This document shows, piece by piece, positions 43,371 through 54,556 of a DNA stretch of 64,000 nucleotides. Within the stretch, counting starts at the first letter, position 1. Each line of letters opens with the position of its first letter. The translations under genes were made by a program, and so were the position numbers. The stretch lies in NCBI GenBank assembly GCA_030280995.1, contig JASXTE010000012.1, positions 14,313,001 through 14,377,000 on the forward strand. Reading direction: 5' to 3'. Under the pieces are notes generated by a model. It was not told the DNA's origin. It did not search any database and worked only from the letters and a program-made list of their open reading frames with translations. The stretch is from Hemileia vastatrix (taxonomy: Eukaryota; Basidiomycota; Pucciniomycetes; Pucciniales; Zaghouaniaceae).

Positions 43371-44512
43371 TGTCGGCTGGTCGTCTAGAAGAAGGAGAAA
43401 AGAGAATAGGGAATGAGAGGAGGAGCAGGAGGAAAGGAGTATAGGCAATAAAAAAAATAAAATCTAATAAAATTATTTAATTTATTGAGAGAAAAGGCAA
43501 CGACGAGTGAGCTGAGAAGAAATAACAATTTGGTTTTATAAATATTAATATTATTTAAGTAAGAATTCTGCGCGGCAACCAATATAATTACTATCAGACT
43601 TAAAGCAACCTTTAAATTGTTATATAAAATTTTAATTAGAATTTTATTACTAATAAAAAGAATATAAACGTAATATAAAAATTGTATTTAAATTGTTGAG
43701 TGTATAATAAGTGATAAGGCTACAGGGGATTATCCAAGGCCCTTTTATAGGCAATGGGTCCTCTGAAGCGCTACTATATCAGTAAATACAATGATTAGAA
43801 AGAAATAAAACAAATATATCAAAAAGAGTAAATGAAACATAACAATATAGAGAAAAACATGAAACAATTAATTAAAAGCCCAATTAAGAATCCAATTTCC
43901 CCGCCATTAATGCCCAAATCAGTAAGTGACAATAGTAAATAACTAAACAAGAGTGGAAACATAGGAACTATGAGAAATATAATTCCCAACAGATGGTCCA
44001 TCCTGATTAGAGAACATTTTAAGTGAAACAAAAATAATTTGACGCAACAAAACAATCAATTAATCTCAATTTAGTTCAAATTAATTTATTTGTTTTTTTC
44101 TAACACAATTAAGGGTCAAAAGAAGCGTCCTTAATAATTGTTTAGTGTCATATGAGAGGTATTAGTTAATATATAAATTTAAGTAATTAATTTAAATATA
44201 TTATAAATCAAATTTACACTTGTAATTATAATATATGTTTTTTAATTAATCAAATATAAATTTATAATTATTAAATATATAAAAATGCGCCATTATTTTT
44301 AGAATATATTATATTATGCTCAATTTAATTGTATATAAAAATATATATAACCAATAAATTTAATGTAACATTTGTATATAATAAAATTCTTATATAATTT
44401 CATTATGTAATAAAATATTAAGTTATATTCATTAAATACAAGTTTTACCCACTCTTTAAGGTTTTATAATTTATATATCATTTACTGGACTCCTGGAATA
44501 GCCTGGCTGACA
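43371..44512 (-). mobile_element. Solo LTR, copy D (best-defined member of the family)
   Basis: It starts TGTCGGCTGG and ends GCCTGGCTGACA (TG...CA) with a perfect 5-bp target duplication AAAAC (43366-43370 and 44513-44517). It is 1142 bp long and aligns with the shared parts of copies A, B and C: GTCTAGAAGAAGG, TCCAAGGCCC, CTCTGAAGCGC, AATTAAGGGTCAAA, ATGCGCCATTATTTTTAGAATA, TTTACTGGACTCCTGG. It interrupts the unknown gene at 42734-44911. Confidence 0.85.
43742..43749 (-). promoter_or_regulatory. TATA-like box in solo LTR copy D
   Basis: The minus strand reads GCCTATAAAAGGGCC about 765 bp from the TGTCAGCC end of the LTR. The equivalent block in copies A and B reads CCTATATAAAGG and CCTATATGAAGG. 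Conservation across copies supports the minus strand as the element sense and this box as its promoter. Confidence 0.5.
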
Positions 44513-44911
44513 AAAACTCTGTCATTAGCTTGGGATTCCTGGGTTTGGAGAAAATTTTGATGATCAAGAAATTGAACCATTTTCTGGAAATGTTACTTAG
44601 ACAACAGGCTCAAATGGAAACAGGTTTTCGAATAGTCCTCACTGTGACTCAGACTGTAGCGAGTATACATTTGTACTTTTCATGCCTAAAGACACTGAGA
44701 AAAATTTTCTTCATCAATCTTATGACTCAAGTCAACGACGTCAAAAAGGTGGAGAGATTCATTTTCCTGAAATAGCTTGCAAAGTAGACATGGAGGCCAC
44801 TAATGGCATCACAGAAATTCTATGGCCAGCAAACCTTCTTAATCATTTCACTTCACAATGTTATGAAATTGGTGGATTCACTTGCATTGGCTCTTCTATT
44901 CAAGTTAGTAC

Positions 44912-47666
44912 ATAACTTTTCAATACATTTAAAAAACTCCAAGAGTTTGAAATAGATATTTCTGAGTACTTAAATATAAATGAAGAGTTAGAAAGATGTA
45001 ATTTTCTTATCATGAAACTTTCTAAGTACAATGAAAAGACTGATTTAACAAAAAAAAATTAGTGAATTACTATATATTCAATGTTACTAAATATATTTAA
45101 AATTTAAATACAGAAAAAGATTCTGATATACATGTTAATAAAAAAAGTATAAGACCATTATGTAGTGATAGGTAAAAATGTGATTGTATTGTACAGGTAT
45201 AGTTTTGGTTCAGTGGTAGAATGATATATTTAAACACACATCTATAAAACCTTTTTATGAAGATGATTATTATGTATAATCTAGTGAAAAACCTAAAACA
45301 ATAAAATTATGAAAAAAATGGATGTAAAAAATAAAAAAAATCATATTACAATAAAAATTATCATTGCTACATGTAAAATAAAATATAATATAATAAAATA
45401 TAAGAAAGAAAATATAGCTTTGTAACTTGCTTAATTATTGCAAACGGAAACTAAAAATATACAATATCTTACAAGTCCTTCCTAAAAGATCATATGCATC
45501 AATATAAATAGATCTGTACTATTAATATTGTTTTTAAAAATATTAAAAATTTGCTAATTTTTGAAATAAGTTTTTTCTTATTAATAACTAAAGTAAAACC
45601 ATGTATTATTTTATTCTTATTTAAGTAAAAAGAAAAAAAAAATTAATGGACAATTAAATATTAATTTTTTTCCTTTGAGTCATTCAATATTTACTTTTAT
45701 ATCTAAGTTGAATTAATTTAGTGGCATTATTCAATCTTAAATTTACTGAAATTTGTACATTAGTGTGACTTATGGTTTTTTTTGATAAATTGAATATTTT
45801 TCATCACATAATTATATTTTACTAAAGAATATAACTTCAAAATTAGAGGTGAAATAATAAATAAAAGGAAATGAGATCTCTTGATAATGATGAATCTATC
45901 AATAAATTTAGATCTCCAATGAAAATTAATTCTAATTTTAAAATTTACCTTGTAGAAGAGGAATATTTAATTAATATGAATTTAAATTTCCTTGTATATC
46001 TTGACTTACCCTTCATCATCTATCTTTAATTAAGGTGTAGAATTCCAAAAGATGAATTATATGATGATATTTCTATATATCTAATTGAATTTTTTTTTAA
46101 AATTCATAAAACCAAGTATGTAAAATAGAAACTACTACTTCATTTTTAAGTAAATTTTATTATATTATAATAAAGTATTAATAATTATAAAATGGCTTTT
46201 ACTTTAGTCAGAGAGTGGACCTCAATATATTTTAAAATAAATATAACACAATCAAATTGAAATTTATTTTAAAGTCTTTGAATATTTATCCATTGAATTA
46301 ATTTTAAGAGTTGTGGAAGAATATTTCTTTTTTCTTGGAGTTGAATGAATCTTAAAACCCAAGAAAAAGATTGTAGATACATTTTTATTGACCTTGATTT
46401 ATTAAGGTAGATGTAAGTAGAATTTGATTCATATGAAATTTTAAAAGAAAAATAACATTTTAATAAATTATTTTTGACATTTAAGGATGAACAAGAAGGA
46501 TGGAAATCTAAAAAGGTTTTGTTTTAATATTTATAAAAATAATATTTTTAAGTTCTTAATAAGGAGTACCCTAGTTGCTTTCTTTTATTTTTTTGCTTTC
46601 ATAGAAAGAATTAAATATCTTTCTTTCCAAATTATTGAATGAAATTTGATATCTATACATGAATCTATAAGTGTAAAAAATAATCAATATAAAATATGAA
46701 TCAAAACACAGCAATCTTAATTATAGATCATCAAAATTTAGAGTAAATATAGTTTTTCAAAATAATTGACACTGATAAAAAGATGTTTTTTAAATTTAAC
46801 TAGTTTTCAAAGACACTTTAATATGATTTCATACCAATATGATGGCTTCTCATTATTTAAATGTCTAGGTATTATTTTATCATGGTACATATATATTTTA
46901 CTATTATTAAATGAATTGAAAATTATTTCCAGGAGTTTTTCATAGAGAATACTTAGTATAATTAAGACAATTATGCACCTAGAAATTATAGAAATTAGAT
47001 TAAGAAAAGTCTACTTAAGAAAAAGCTTTGATGAATTGTGAGCAAAAATTCATCACACTTAATATTTTTTACTTTTTAACATGCTGAAAAGAATTGATAG
47101 AAAACTGTTTCAATTTTTTATAATAATTATCTTAAAATTTGGGACAAATTCTAAGATTTATTGCCATCTTAAAGAAACATATAGTGTTATGAGAAAAATG
47201 GCTTATAATGTATTCTTAATTTTTTTTCAAATTTTTGATTCATCATGATTTTGAGTTATGATTATTGCAATAATATTTACTGAATAGCAAAAAGGTGTAA
47301 GAAATTTATACAATAATATTTGTTGATAGTTTAAGCATCTTTATTCAGATTCGGTAATTAATCTCACATAAATAAATAATTTGAGTTACACAAAAAAATG
47401 TAGCAATAGGATAAAGTATATATTTACATGAAGTAGGATTATGTATTAATTACATCAACAATAGAGAAAAATGAAGAATTCGGCTTAATAAGATTCCAAT
47501 AATCAAGAAAATCAGCTGCCATTGCTTTAGCAATATGGCTCATGGTGGGAGTATTAAAATTAAGTGGCATAGTCCCAGAATTATCTATTAAGGGTTTGAT
47601 AATATTAAACATATAAAAATTAAGGTTTTTCCAGTTTTTTTGACTGCCTGGATTACTATTATCACT
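44912..47666. other. AT-rich spacer, no gene recognised
   Basis: About 2.7 kb of very AT-rich sequence with no open frame worth calling. One tRNA-like snippet (TTTTGGTTCAGTGGTAGAAT, 45203-45222) matches the D-arm region of eukaryotic tRNA-Gly but has no matching 3' half. Confidence 0.5.
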
Positions 47667-49862
47667 TTATTTTCTAAGGAGGCCAAGTTGTGTTATTAAT
47701 TCTAAACAGTCTGAAGCTGACACAAGCCGGTGGTCCTGTGATGAAAGAAAAAATCCACAAACACCATCAACCAAGTAAAAAGTAAATGATTGATATTTAT
47801 GGTGTGCATATTCTTGATTCATCTTCTGAATAGAATCATTATGATAATCATCAAATTTCTGCATATCTGTTGCTTTTTTTATTCCTTGAATGTCGTTGTT
47901 TCTTGCTTTCAGCTTGAGTTATACTTGCAGCAGCCTCTCTAGATTTTAAAATAATTATTGAAATCATCACGTCAATTATTATGTTTCTTAATTGGCACAG
48001 GGGAGTGAATATAAAATTTGCAGCAATTAGCTGTGATGTTGAGCTGTTGAAAATATCATGAACTTTGCTCTACAGATGTGTAAGGCGGGCTAGAATATGT
48101 AGGGCACGGTCAATAGGACAATCTGGATTGAAGTCGGATTCTTCAGAAGGAAGGGTAAACTCTTGAGAAGAAAGATAAAGATATGATGCAACTAGGGATG
48201 CCTAAAAAGAACACTGGTGAGCACTTGGGGTAACTAGTCTTGATAGCATGCATTTCATCGATAATTCAGAGTGATCAGTCTTCTTAAACGGAGAAAGATT
48301 AATTGAGTTTGGTTCTTCAGAGTTACAAAATTTTTCCAAATTTTCAAAGTTCAAATTATTGACCACCCAGATCTGCAAAGTGTCAAAATTAAGAAATTTT
48401 AAAGCTAAAAAAATAACAAAACAATTAGTTATCATAAAATAAATTAACAAACTTCAAGTAAGTGATACATACAGAGTTCATTAATTTTTGTAAGCATTTT
48501 TCATGAGCAGATTTCATCCATAGAGAATTGAATTTGTGCAAAAATTTTTGTGGCTTTTCAAGAGAGACAGACAAACAGATTTCAAATAACTGATCAATTT
48601 CTGGCCATGCCCTAAGTACCTTTTGACCATTGAATATACCTTTAAAAAATTGATGAATTCAAGCTATTTGCTTCTGTAATTTTGAGTTTCCAATCATTGT
48701 TGAAGTAAAAGGAAGGGAGTTATTAGCAATTTTTATTGATGATGATAGAGACCGTAGGATTTTCAGAATTTCAATTATAGATTTTAAAGATACGGTAGCT
48801 ATAAGCTGTTTATTTGAACTTGAAGGACTTTTGTGTGGCTGGCTAGGTGGATCGATTCCTTCATTGGGTGTTTTCTCAACCTTATCAGCAGAAGTAGCTT
48901 CATCATCTTTTTGAGTTTGAGAAGATTCATATTTTGAAACTTCATCATCATCTTCTTCTACCACTTCTTCTTCTTCATTAGAGCAAGATTTGCTATTAGT
49001 TGATGCTTTGGAGTAATTGTCATTTTTACAGCTGGATTAAAAGATAAGAAAAAGACAATAAATAATAAATAAGAAAGTTAAAAATTTGGAGATAGCTTTA
49101 AACACTAATATAAAATTGATTGCTATATTACTCATGAAATAAATGACATACCCTTTTGACACATTTTGGCTAGTTTGTTTAGATTTTTGAGATGTTGAGT
49201 AAGAGGAATCCTTGGAAGGAGGAGTTTTAGTAGCAATGACAAAACTAGAGCCCCTAGAAAGTCTCATTCTTTTTGAACGTTGAAGAATATTCTTATCTCC
49301 CCCTCAAGATGTTGATGCATAGCCTTCAGCATCAGGTATTTCATTATCATCATCATCTTTGATGATAATGACATCATCAGGAGGAATGATACCTTTTTCA
49401 TATACTGAATTTGAATAAGTTTTAAAGAAAAAGGGTTAATTATCTATCCTACTGAGTTTAAAGAATTTAATATGAAATAATTACTTACATTTTTCTAGGT
49501 CATCAATGTATTCAAGCACATTGTTGTAGGCATTCAAAATATAAGATGGCAAAGGCTTCTTGCTAAGAGTTGACAGTAGTTCTTCAGTTTTGCCTTTAGC
49601 AAATTCAAGTATCTTGCCATATTTAGATCAGGTGATTTCAGTCCTTTTGTTGGCAAGAGAAGGGGAGTTTGGAGACAGTCCTAGAGGTGGTTGTTTCTTG
49701 AGTTTGAAGGATTCGAATCGAGGATGCTGATAAGATTTTGTCAAATAACTACTTGGTGCTAATATATCAAATATATTAATGGAGAAGAAAAGTTAGTCTA
49801 AGAAGATATAAGAAATAAAGCAATAGATCTTACATAAAGGAGGTGTCTGTTTATCAAGAGGC
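47667..49862 (-). pseudogene. Unknown multi-exon gene, decayed
   Basis: The gene starts with MPLDKQTPPL (ATG at 49862-49860). Introns with GT-AG ends follow exon 1 (49831-49759) and lie near 49490-49430, 49150-49035, 48470-48375 and elsewhere. Recognisable pieces are TEELLSTLSKKPLPSYILNA, DDVIIIKDDDDNEIPDAEGY, a Ser/Glu-rich low-complexity region (about 48965-48800), AWPEIDQLFEICLSVSLEKP, HILARLTHL, then LCQLRNIIIDVMISI and a C-terminal part DYHNDSIQKMNQEYAHHKYQ ending at 47667. Stops: three TGA (49628-49630, 49304-49306, 48659-48661) and two TAG; one frameshift lies near 47885. It has no family I recognise. A TATA-like TATATAAACC lies on the minus strand near 50060. Confidence 0.5.
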
Positions 49863-51162
49863 ATTTTAATGACTTATTACTTGAATAAAATAAAAAATTC
49901 TTATATCAAGGTAATAAAGAGATAAAAAAATATATTACTATTTGTATTTTCAAGCTGTATTAACACAGATAAATGTGATAACCAAAAGATAATAGTAGTA
50001 AAATTGAGAGAAATTAACAAATTGAGAAATGTGGTACAAAACAAGAGGGTTTATATATTACCAGAAGCAGGTTTTTGATAGGGGTTCTTTTACAATGGGA
50101 TCAAGCTAGCAAGCATATTGGAAAATAGTCTGATGATAATAATGGGATTAATAGGGAAAGGGAAGTAACTAGACATAAACATTGGGGGCTTTAAAGTATG
50201 ACAAACAAAGAAAATGTCCAATCTACAATTTGAAAATTTCAAAGGGTAAATAGTTGAGAATGTAAGTTAAACTAATTTAAATATTTAAATTAATTTGTAA
50301 ATATCAACATCATGCAATATGACAAAGGGATCTATTATTGGAACTTTCGGCATCTTTATGTGTTATAAAAAATAGGGGACAAAATCAAAGGAAAAAGATA
50401 ATTTAAAAAAAGGGGATAAAAAAGTTAACACTAAATAGTATTATATAAAATTATTAAAAAAAATTAATTTATTCTATGATAGGAGCTCATTTGGGCTGCG
50501 CTGGCACCCCCTGGCACAAACCTAGTCTAAACTTAGTTTAAGTTAAATCTATATAATAAATCGGAAATAGAAACACTTACAATCTTAGCATATGAATAAA
50601 GTATAAAATTATTTGAAATTATTTCCTTATAAAATCCAATAACCAAGTACCAAAGTCACAATTTTTTAAAAGTATTTCACAGATTTTTACAAGGCTCCAT
50701 ACTGTAAACATCATTCAATAGCAATTGATGAACATGTTCTACTGAGATAACTAAGTTGAAAAAGAAAATAGATACTGGATATATGTTTCTGAATTGAGCT
50801 ATTATTGAATAGGAACAGTCAAAAAAATATAGCAGGATTAAGCAGGGTATTTTTTACATTGATGTAAAGCTTGGTTGATAAAATAGTCAAAACATTTAAA
50901 TCAGGACTAAAAAAAATAATCAAATCAAAAAGGAATATTAGGAATAGGTGTTGTAAAAATTATAACCAATATCTTAGAAATATTGAGGGAAATAAATTAC
51001 TAGTAATCGTAAAAAATATTGTACTCTTTTACCTTAAAATGGAAATATCAACTACTCATAATATACTCAAAATAACTACAAATAGCTAAAGTTCTCCCTC
51101 TTTACCAAAAGACAATGGTAAGGATTATGTAGACGATTGATTCCATCAAACTGTTTTGAGTA
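49863..51162. other. AT-rich spacer, no gene recognised
   Basis: Upstream region of the minus-strand gene at 47667-49862. The only GC-rich part is near 50482-50525 (GGGCTGCGCTGGCACCCCC...GGCACAAAC), which contains a direct repeat of TGGCACC/TGGCAC and might be the end of an unknown element; I found no partner. The open frame 50871-51089 is low in complexity. Confidence 0.45.
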
Positions 51163-53761
51163 AAGTGTCTAGCACAAGTTCGGCTGAGCTTGAGCTGGAC
51201 ACTTTTATGAGGAAAACCTCACTTCTCTCAAAAAAACATGCACCTTACCAACTTCAAATTAGAAAAGTTTCCAGCATAGGTTTGGCCAAACTTGTGCTAG
51301 ACACTTTGCTCATGGACAGTAACTTATTACTTCAAGGAAATTAAATAAAAATAGGCTATAAAATGAAGATATTTGATGGCATCAAATTTTATTTTGGTAA
51401 AAGTGTCCAGCACAAGTTCAGCCAAACTTGCGCTGTACACTTTTATGAGGAACACCTCACTTCTCTGAAATAAACATGCACCTTACCAAATTCATATTGG
51501 AAATTTTTCCAGCACAAGTTAAGCCAAACTTGTGATGGACACTTTGGCCAAGACCAGTGACTAAAAATTGCAAGGAAAACCAAAATTCAATAGGCTATAA
51601 AATGAAGTTAATTGATGGAATCAATATTTTTTTTGGTAAAAGTGTCCAGCACAAGTTTGGCCAAACTTGTGCTGGACACTTCTATGAGTAAAACCTCACT
51701 TCTCTTAAAAAAACATGCACCTTACCAACTTCAAATTAGAAAAGTGTCCAGCATAAGTTCAGCCAAACTTGTGCTGGACATATTTACCAAAAAAACAATT
51801 TGATTCCATCAATTATCTTAATTATATGGGCTATTTTTTTTGGTTTTCCTTGCAATTTTTAGTCATTTGTCTTGGCCAAAGTTTCCCGCACAATTTCGGC
51901 CGATTTTGTGCTACACACTTTTATGAGGAACACCTCACTTCACTTAAAAAAACATGCACCTTTCCAAAAAAAAATTTGATGCCATGAATTATCTTAATTA
52001 TATGGGCTATTTTTTTTGGTTTACCTTGCAATTTTTAGTCACTTGTCTTGGCCAAAGTGTCCATCACAAGTTTGGCCAAACTTGTGCTGGACACTTTTCT
52101 AATTTGAAGTCGGTAAGGTGTTTGTTTTGTTAAGAGAAAAGAGGTGTTCCTCATAAAAGTTTCCAGCACAAGTTTGGCCAAACTTGTGATGGACCTTTTT
52201 GCCAAAAAAAAAATTGATGCCATCAAATATCTTCATTTTCTAGCCTAATTTTTTTTAATTTCCTTGAAGTAATAAGTTACTGTCCATGAACAAAGTGTCC
52301 AGCACAAGTTCAGACAAACTTGTGCTGGAAAATTTTATGAGGAACACCTCACTTCTCTTAAAAAAACATGCACCTTACCAACTTCAAATTAGAAAAGTTT
52401 CAAGCATAAGTTTGGCCGAACTTGTGCTGGACACTTTGTTCATGTAAAGTAACTTATTAATTCAAGGATATTATATAAAAATAGGCTATAACATGAAGAT
52501 ATTTGATGGCATCAAATTTTTTATTTGGTAAAAGTGTCCAGCACAAGTTCAGCCGGACTTGTGCTGGACACTTTTATGAGGAAAACCTCACTTCTTTTAA
52601 AAAAACATGCACCTTAACTGCTTCAAATTTGAAAAATGTCCAGCATAAGTTTGGCCAAACTGGTGCTGGACATATTTACCAAAAAAAATATTGATTCCAT
52701 AAATCAACTTCATTTTATAGCCTATTTATTTTTGGTTTTCATTGCAATTTTTAGTCACTGGTCTTGGCCAAAGTGTCCAGCACAAGTTCAGCTGAACTTA
52801 TGCTGGACACTTATCCAATTTGAAGTTGGTAAGGTGCATGGTTTTTTAAGAGAAGTGAGGTTTTCCTCATAAAATTGTCCAGCACAAGTTTGGCCAAACT
52901 TTTGCTAGAAACTTTGGTCATGGACAGTAACTTATTACTTCAAGGAAATAAAAAAAAATTAGGCTAGAAAATGAAGATATTTGATGGTATCAAACTTTTT
53001 TTTGGTAAAAGTGTTTAGCACAAGTTTGGCTGAACTTGTGCTGGACTCTTTTATGAGGAAAACCTCACTTCTCTTAAAAAAACATGCACCTTGCCGACTT
53101 CAAATTGGAAAAGTGTCCAGCATAAGTTTGGCCGAACTTGTGCTGGACACTCTGGCCAAGACAAGTGACTAAAAATTGCAAGTAAAACCAAAAAAATGGC
53201 CCATATAATTAAGATAATTGATGGAATTAAATTTTTTTTTGGTAAATATGTCCAGCACAAGTTTGACCAAACTTATGCTGGACCCTTTTTTAATTTTAAG
53301 TTGGTAAGGTGCATGTTTTTTTAAGAGAAGTGAGATTTTCCTCATAAAAGTGTCCAGCACAAGTTCAGCCAAACTTGTGCTGGACACTTTAACCAAAAAA
53401 AAAAAATGATGCCATCAAATATCTTCATTTTCTAGCCTAATTTTTTTTAATTTCCTTGAAGTAATAAGTTACTGTCCATGACCAGAGTGTCCAGCACAAT
53501 TTTGGCTGAACTTGTGCTGGACACGTTTATGAGGAAAACCTTACTTCTCTTAAAAAAAATGCACCTTACCAACTTCAAATTGGAAAATTGTCCAGCATAA
53601 GTTCAGCCAAACTTGTGCTGGAAATATTTACCAAAAAACAATTTAATTCCATCAATTATCTTAATTATATGGGCCATTTTTTTTGGTTTCCCTTGCAATT
53701 TTTATTCACAGGTCTTGGCCAGAGTGTCCAGCACAAGTTCGGCCAAACTTGTACTGGACAC
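51163..53761. repeat. Satellite of 22 palindromes with alternating invertible spacers
   Basis: A ~42-bp palindrome, consensus AAGTGTCCAGCACAAGTT-YRGCC-AACTTGTGCTGGACACTT, occurs about 22 times (starts near 51163, 51261, 51399, 51504, 51639, 51741, 51880, 52055, 52160, 52293, 52394, 52532, 52633, 52770, 52876, 53009, 53110, 53246, 53349, 53485, 53587, 53720). Distances alternate strictly between about 100 and 136 bp except around 51880-52055. The short spacer (with ATGAGGAAAACCTCACTTCT) and the long spacers (with TTATTACTTCAAGGAAAT or AAAAATTGCAAGGAAAACC) each appear in both orientations. Open frames on both strands encode the same repeated peptide, because the palindrome reads alike in both directions. 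I do not regard them as genes. Confidence 0.9.
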
Positions 53762-54556
53762 ATAGAACAATACTTAAATTCTACTGAATTATGTTTATCA
53801 ATTACATGTTATTAAAGCCTCTTTTTTTTTATTAAGGCATGAAAACCAAATATAAATTGATGACTTTTTGGTTTTTAATGATTAATAATTTTCAATTATT
53901 GTTGCAATAAGTGAAGTTTAAAAAAAAATTTCTTAAGATCCTTGTGAAAATGAATTCCCATTGGTTGAATGCTTTATTTTTTTTTATATATTTTGTTTAT
54001 TAACTATGGTAATGGATTATTGAGTGCCTTTAATGATGTTTCTTTTTTTGTGAGGGATGGTGTTCACTTTCATAAATTTTTTCACATTTGCATTTTTATA
54101 CTAATTGTTGGTGGCATTTAGCCAATAAAAAACCAATTATAATTATTGAAAAAAAGGTGTTTTAAATTAAAATTCAGAGTCTAATTCTATTCTTGTTTTA
54201 GGCTTTAATTTGATCTTGTCGTAAGTATCTGATAAGAGATTCAATTTAATTTATTTCAAGTTCATATATTGTGCATAAAAAAATTTCACATTTATTTAAT
54301 CAAAACAATTATCGTGTCTTAAAGTTTTACAAAAATATAATCTGTTTTTCTATCCTCAATATTTTTATAATTGTCAATTCTTTTGCTCTCTTTTATCTTA
54401 TACATCAATTGGAATTGTCTATAAAAAAGAACAATAATGTTATTTTTTCAAAATTATTACTATCAATCTATATACATGTTTACCAGTGGTGTAAAAAATT
54501 TAAGGTGGTGCTGCTCAATCTAGTTCTTCATTAACTTTGTTGAAATCTATATCTTC
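53762..54556. other. AT-rich spacer, no gene recognised
   Basis: Lies between the palindromic satellite and the end of the minus-strand gene at 54557. No supported feature; the open frame 54271-54534 is low in complexity. Confidence 0.5.

Larger units (their letters stand above)
42734..44911 (+). pseudogene. Unknown multi-exon gene split by solo LTR copy D
   Basis: The gene is not recognised. Readable pieces in order are KKIKQQACKKHQECIT (42745-42840), IQCIKDFLYWEHGVLQNK with NGGGFGNMFVCGQCLDSKKS (about 43050-43180), a GT-AG intron (about 43183-43247, donor GTAAGT and acceptor TTATAG), KPLDLAEYDCCMKGIELFF, then the LTR insertion, and, after it, GEIHFPEIACKVDMEATNG to YEIGGFTCIGSSIQ (44755-44905) before a GT donor-like site. 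Two C-x2-C-like pairs suggest a possible metal site. Frame breaks and stops occur. Removing copy D (TSD AAAAC) joins both halves. Confidence 0.5.

Noticed and set aside
51156..53815. Many open frames of 60-80 codons on both strands encoding a repeated peptide (KVSSTSLAKLVLDTFMRK-like)
   Set aside because: They are products of the palindromic satellite. The palindrome encodes the same peptide in both directions, spacers break the frames, and there is no start context, intron or length conservation expected of a gene.
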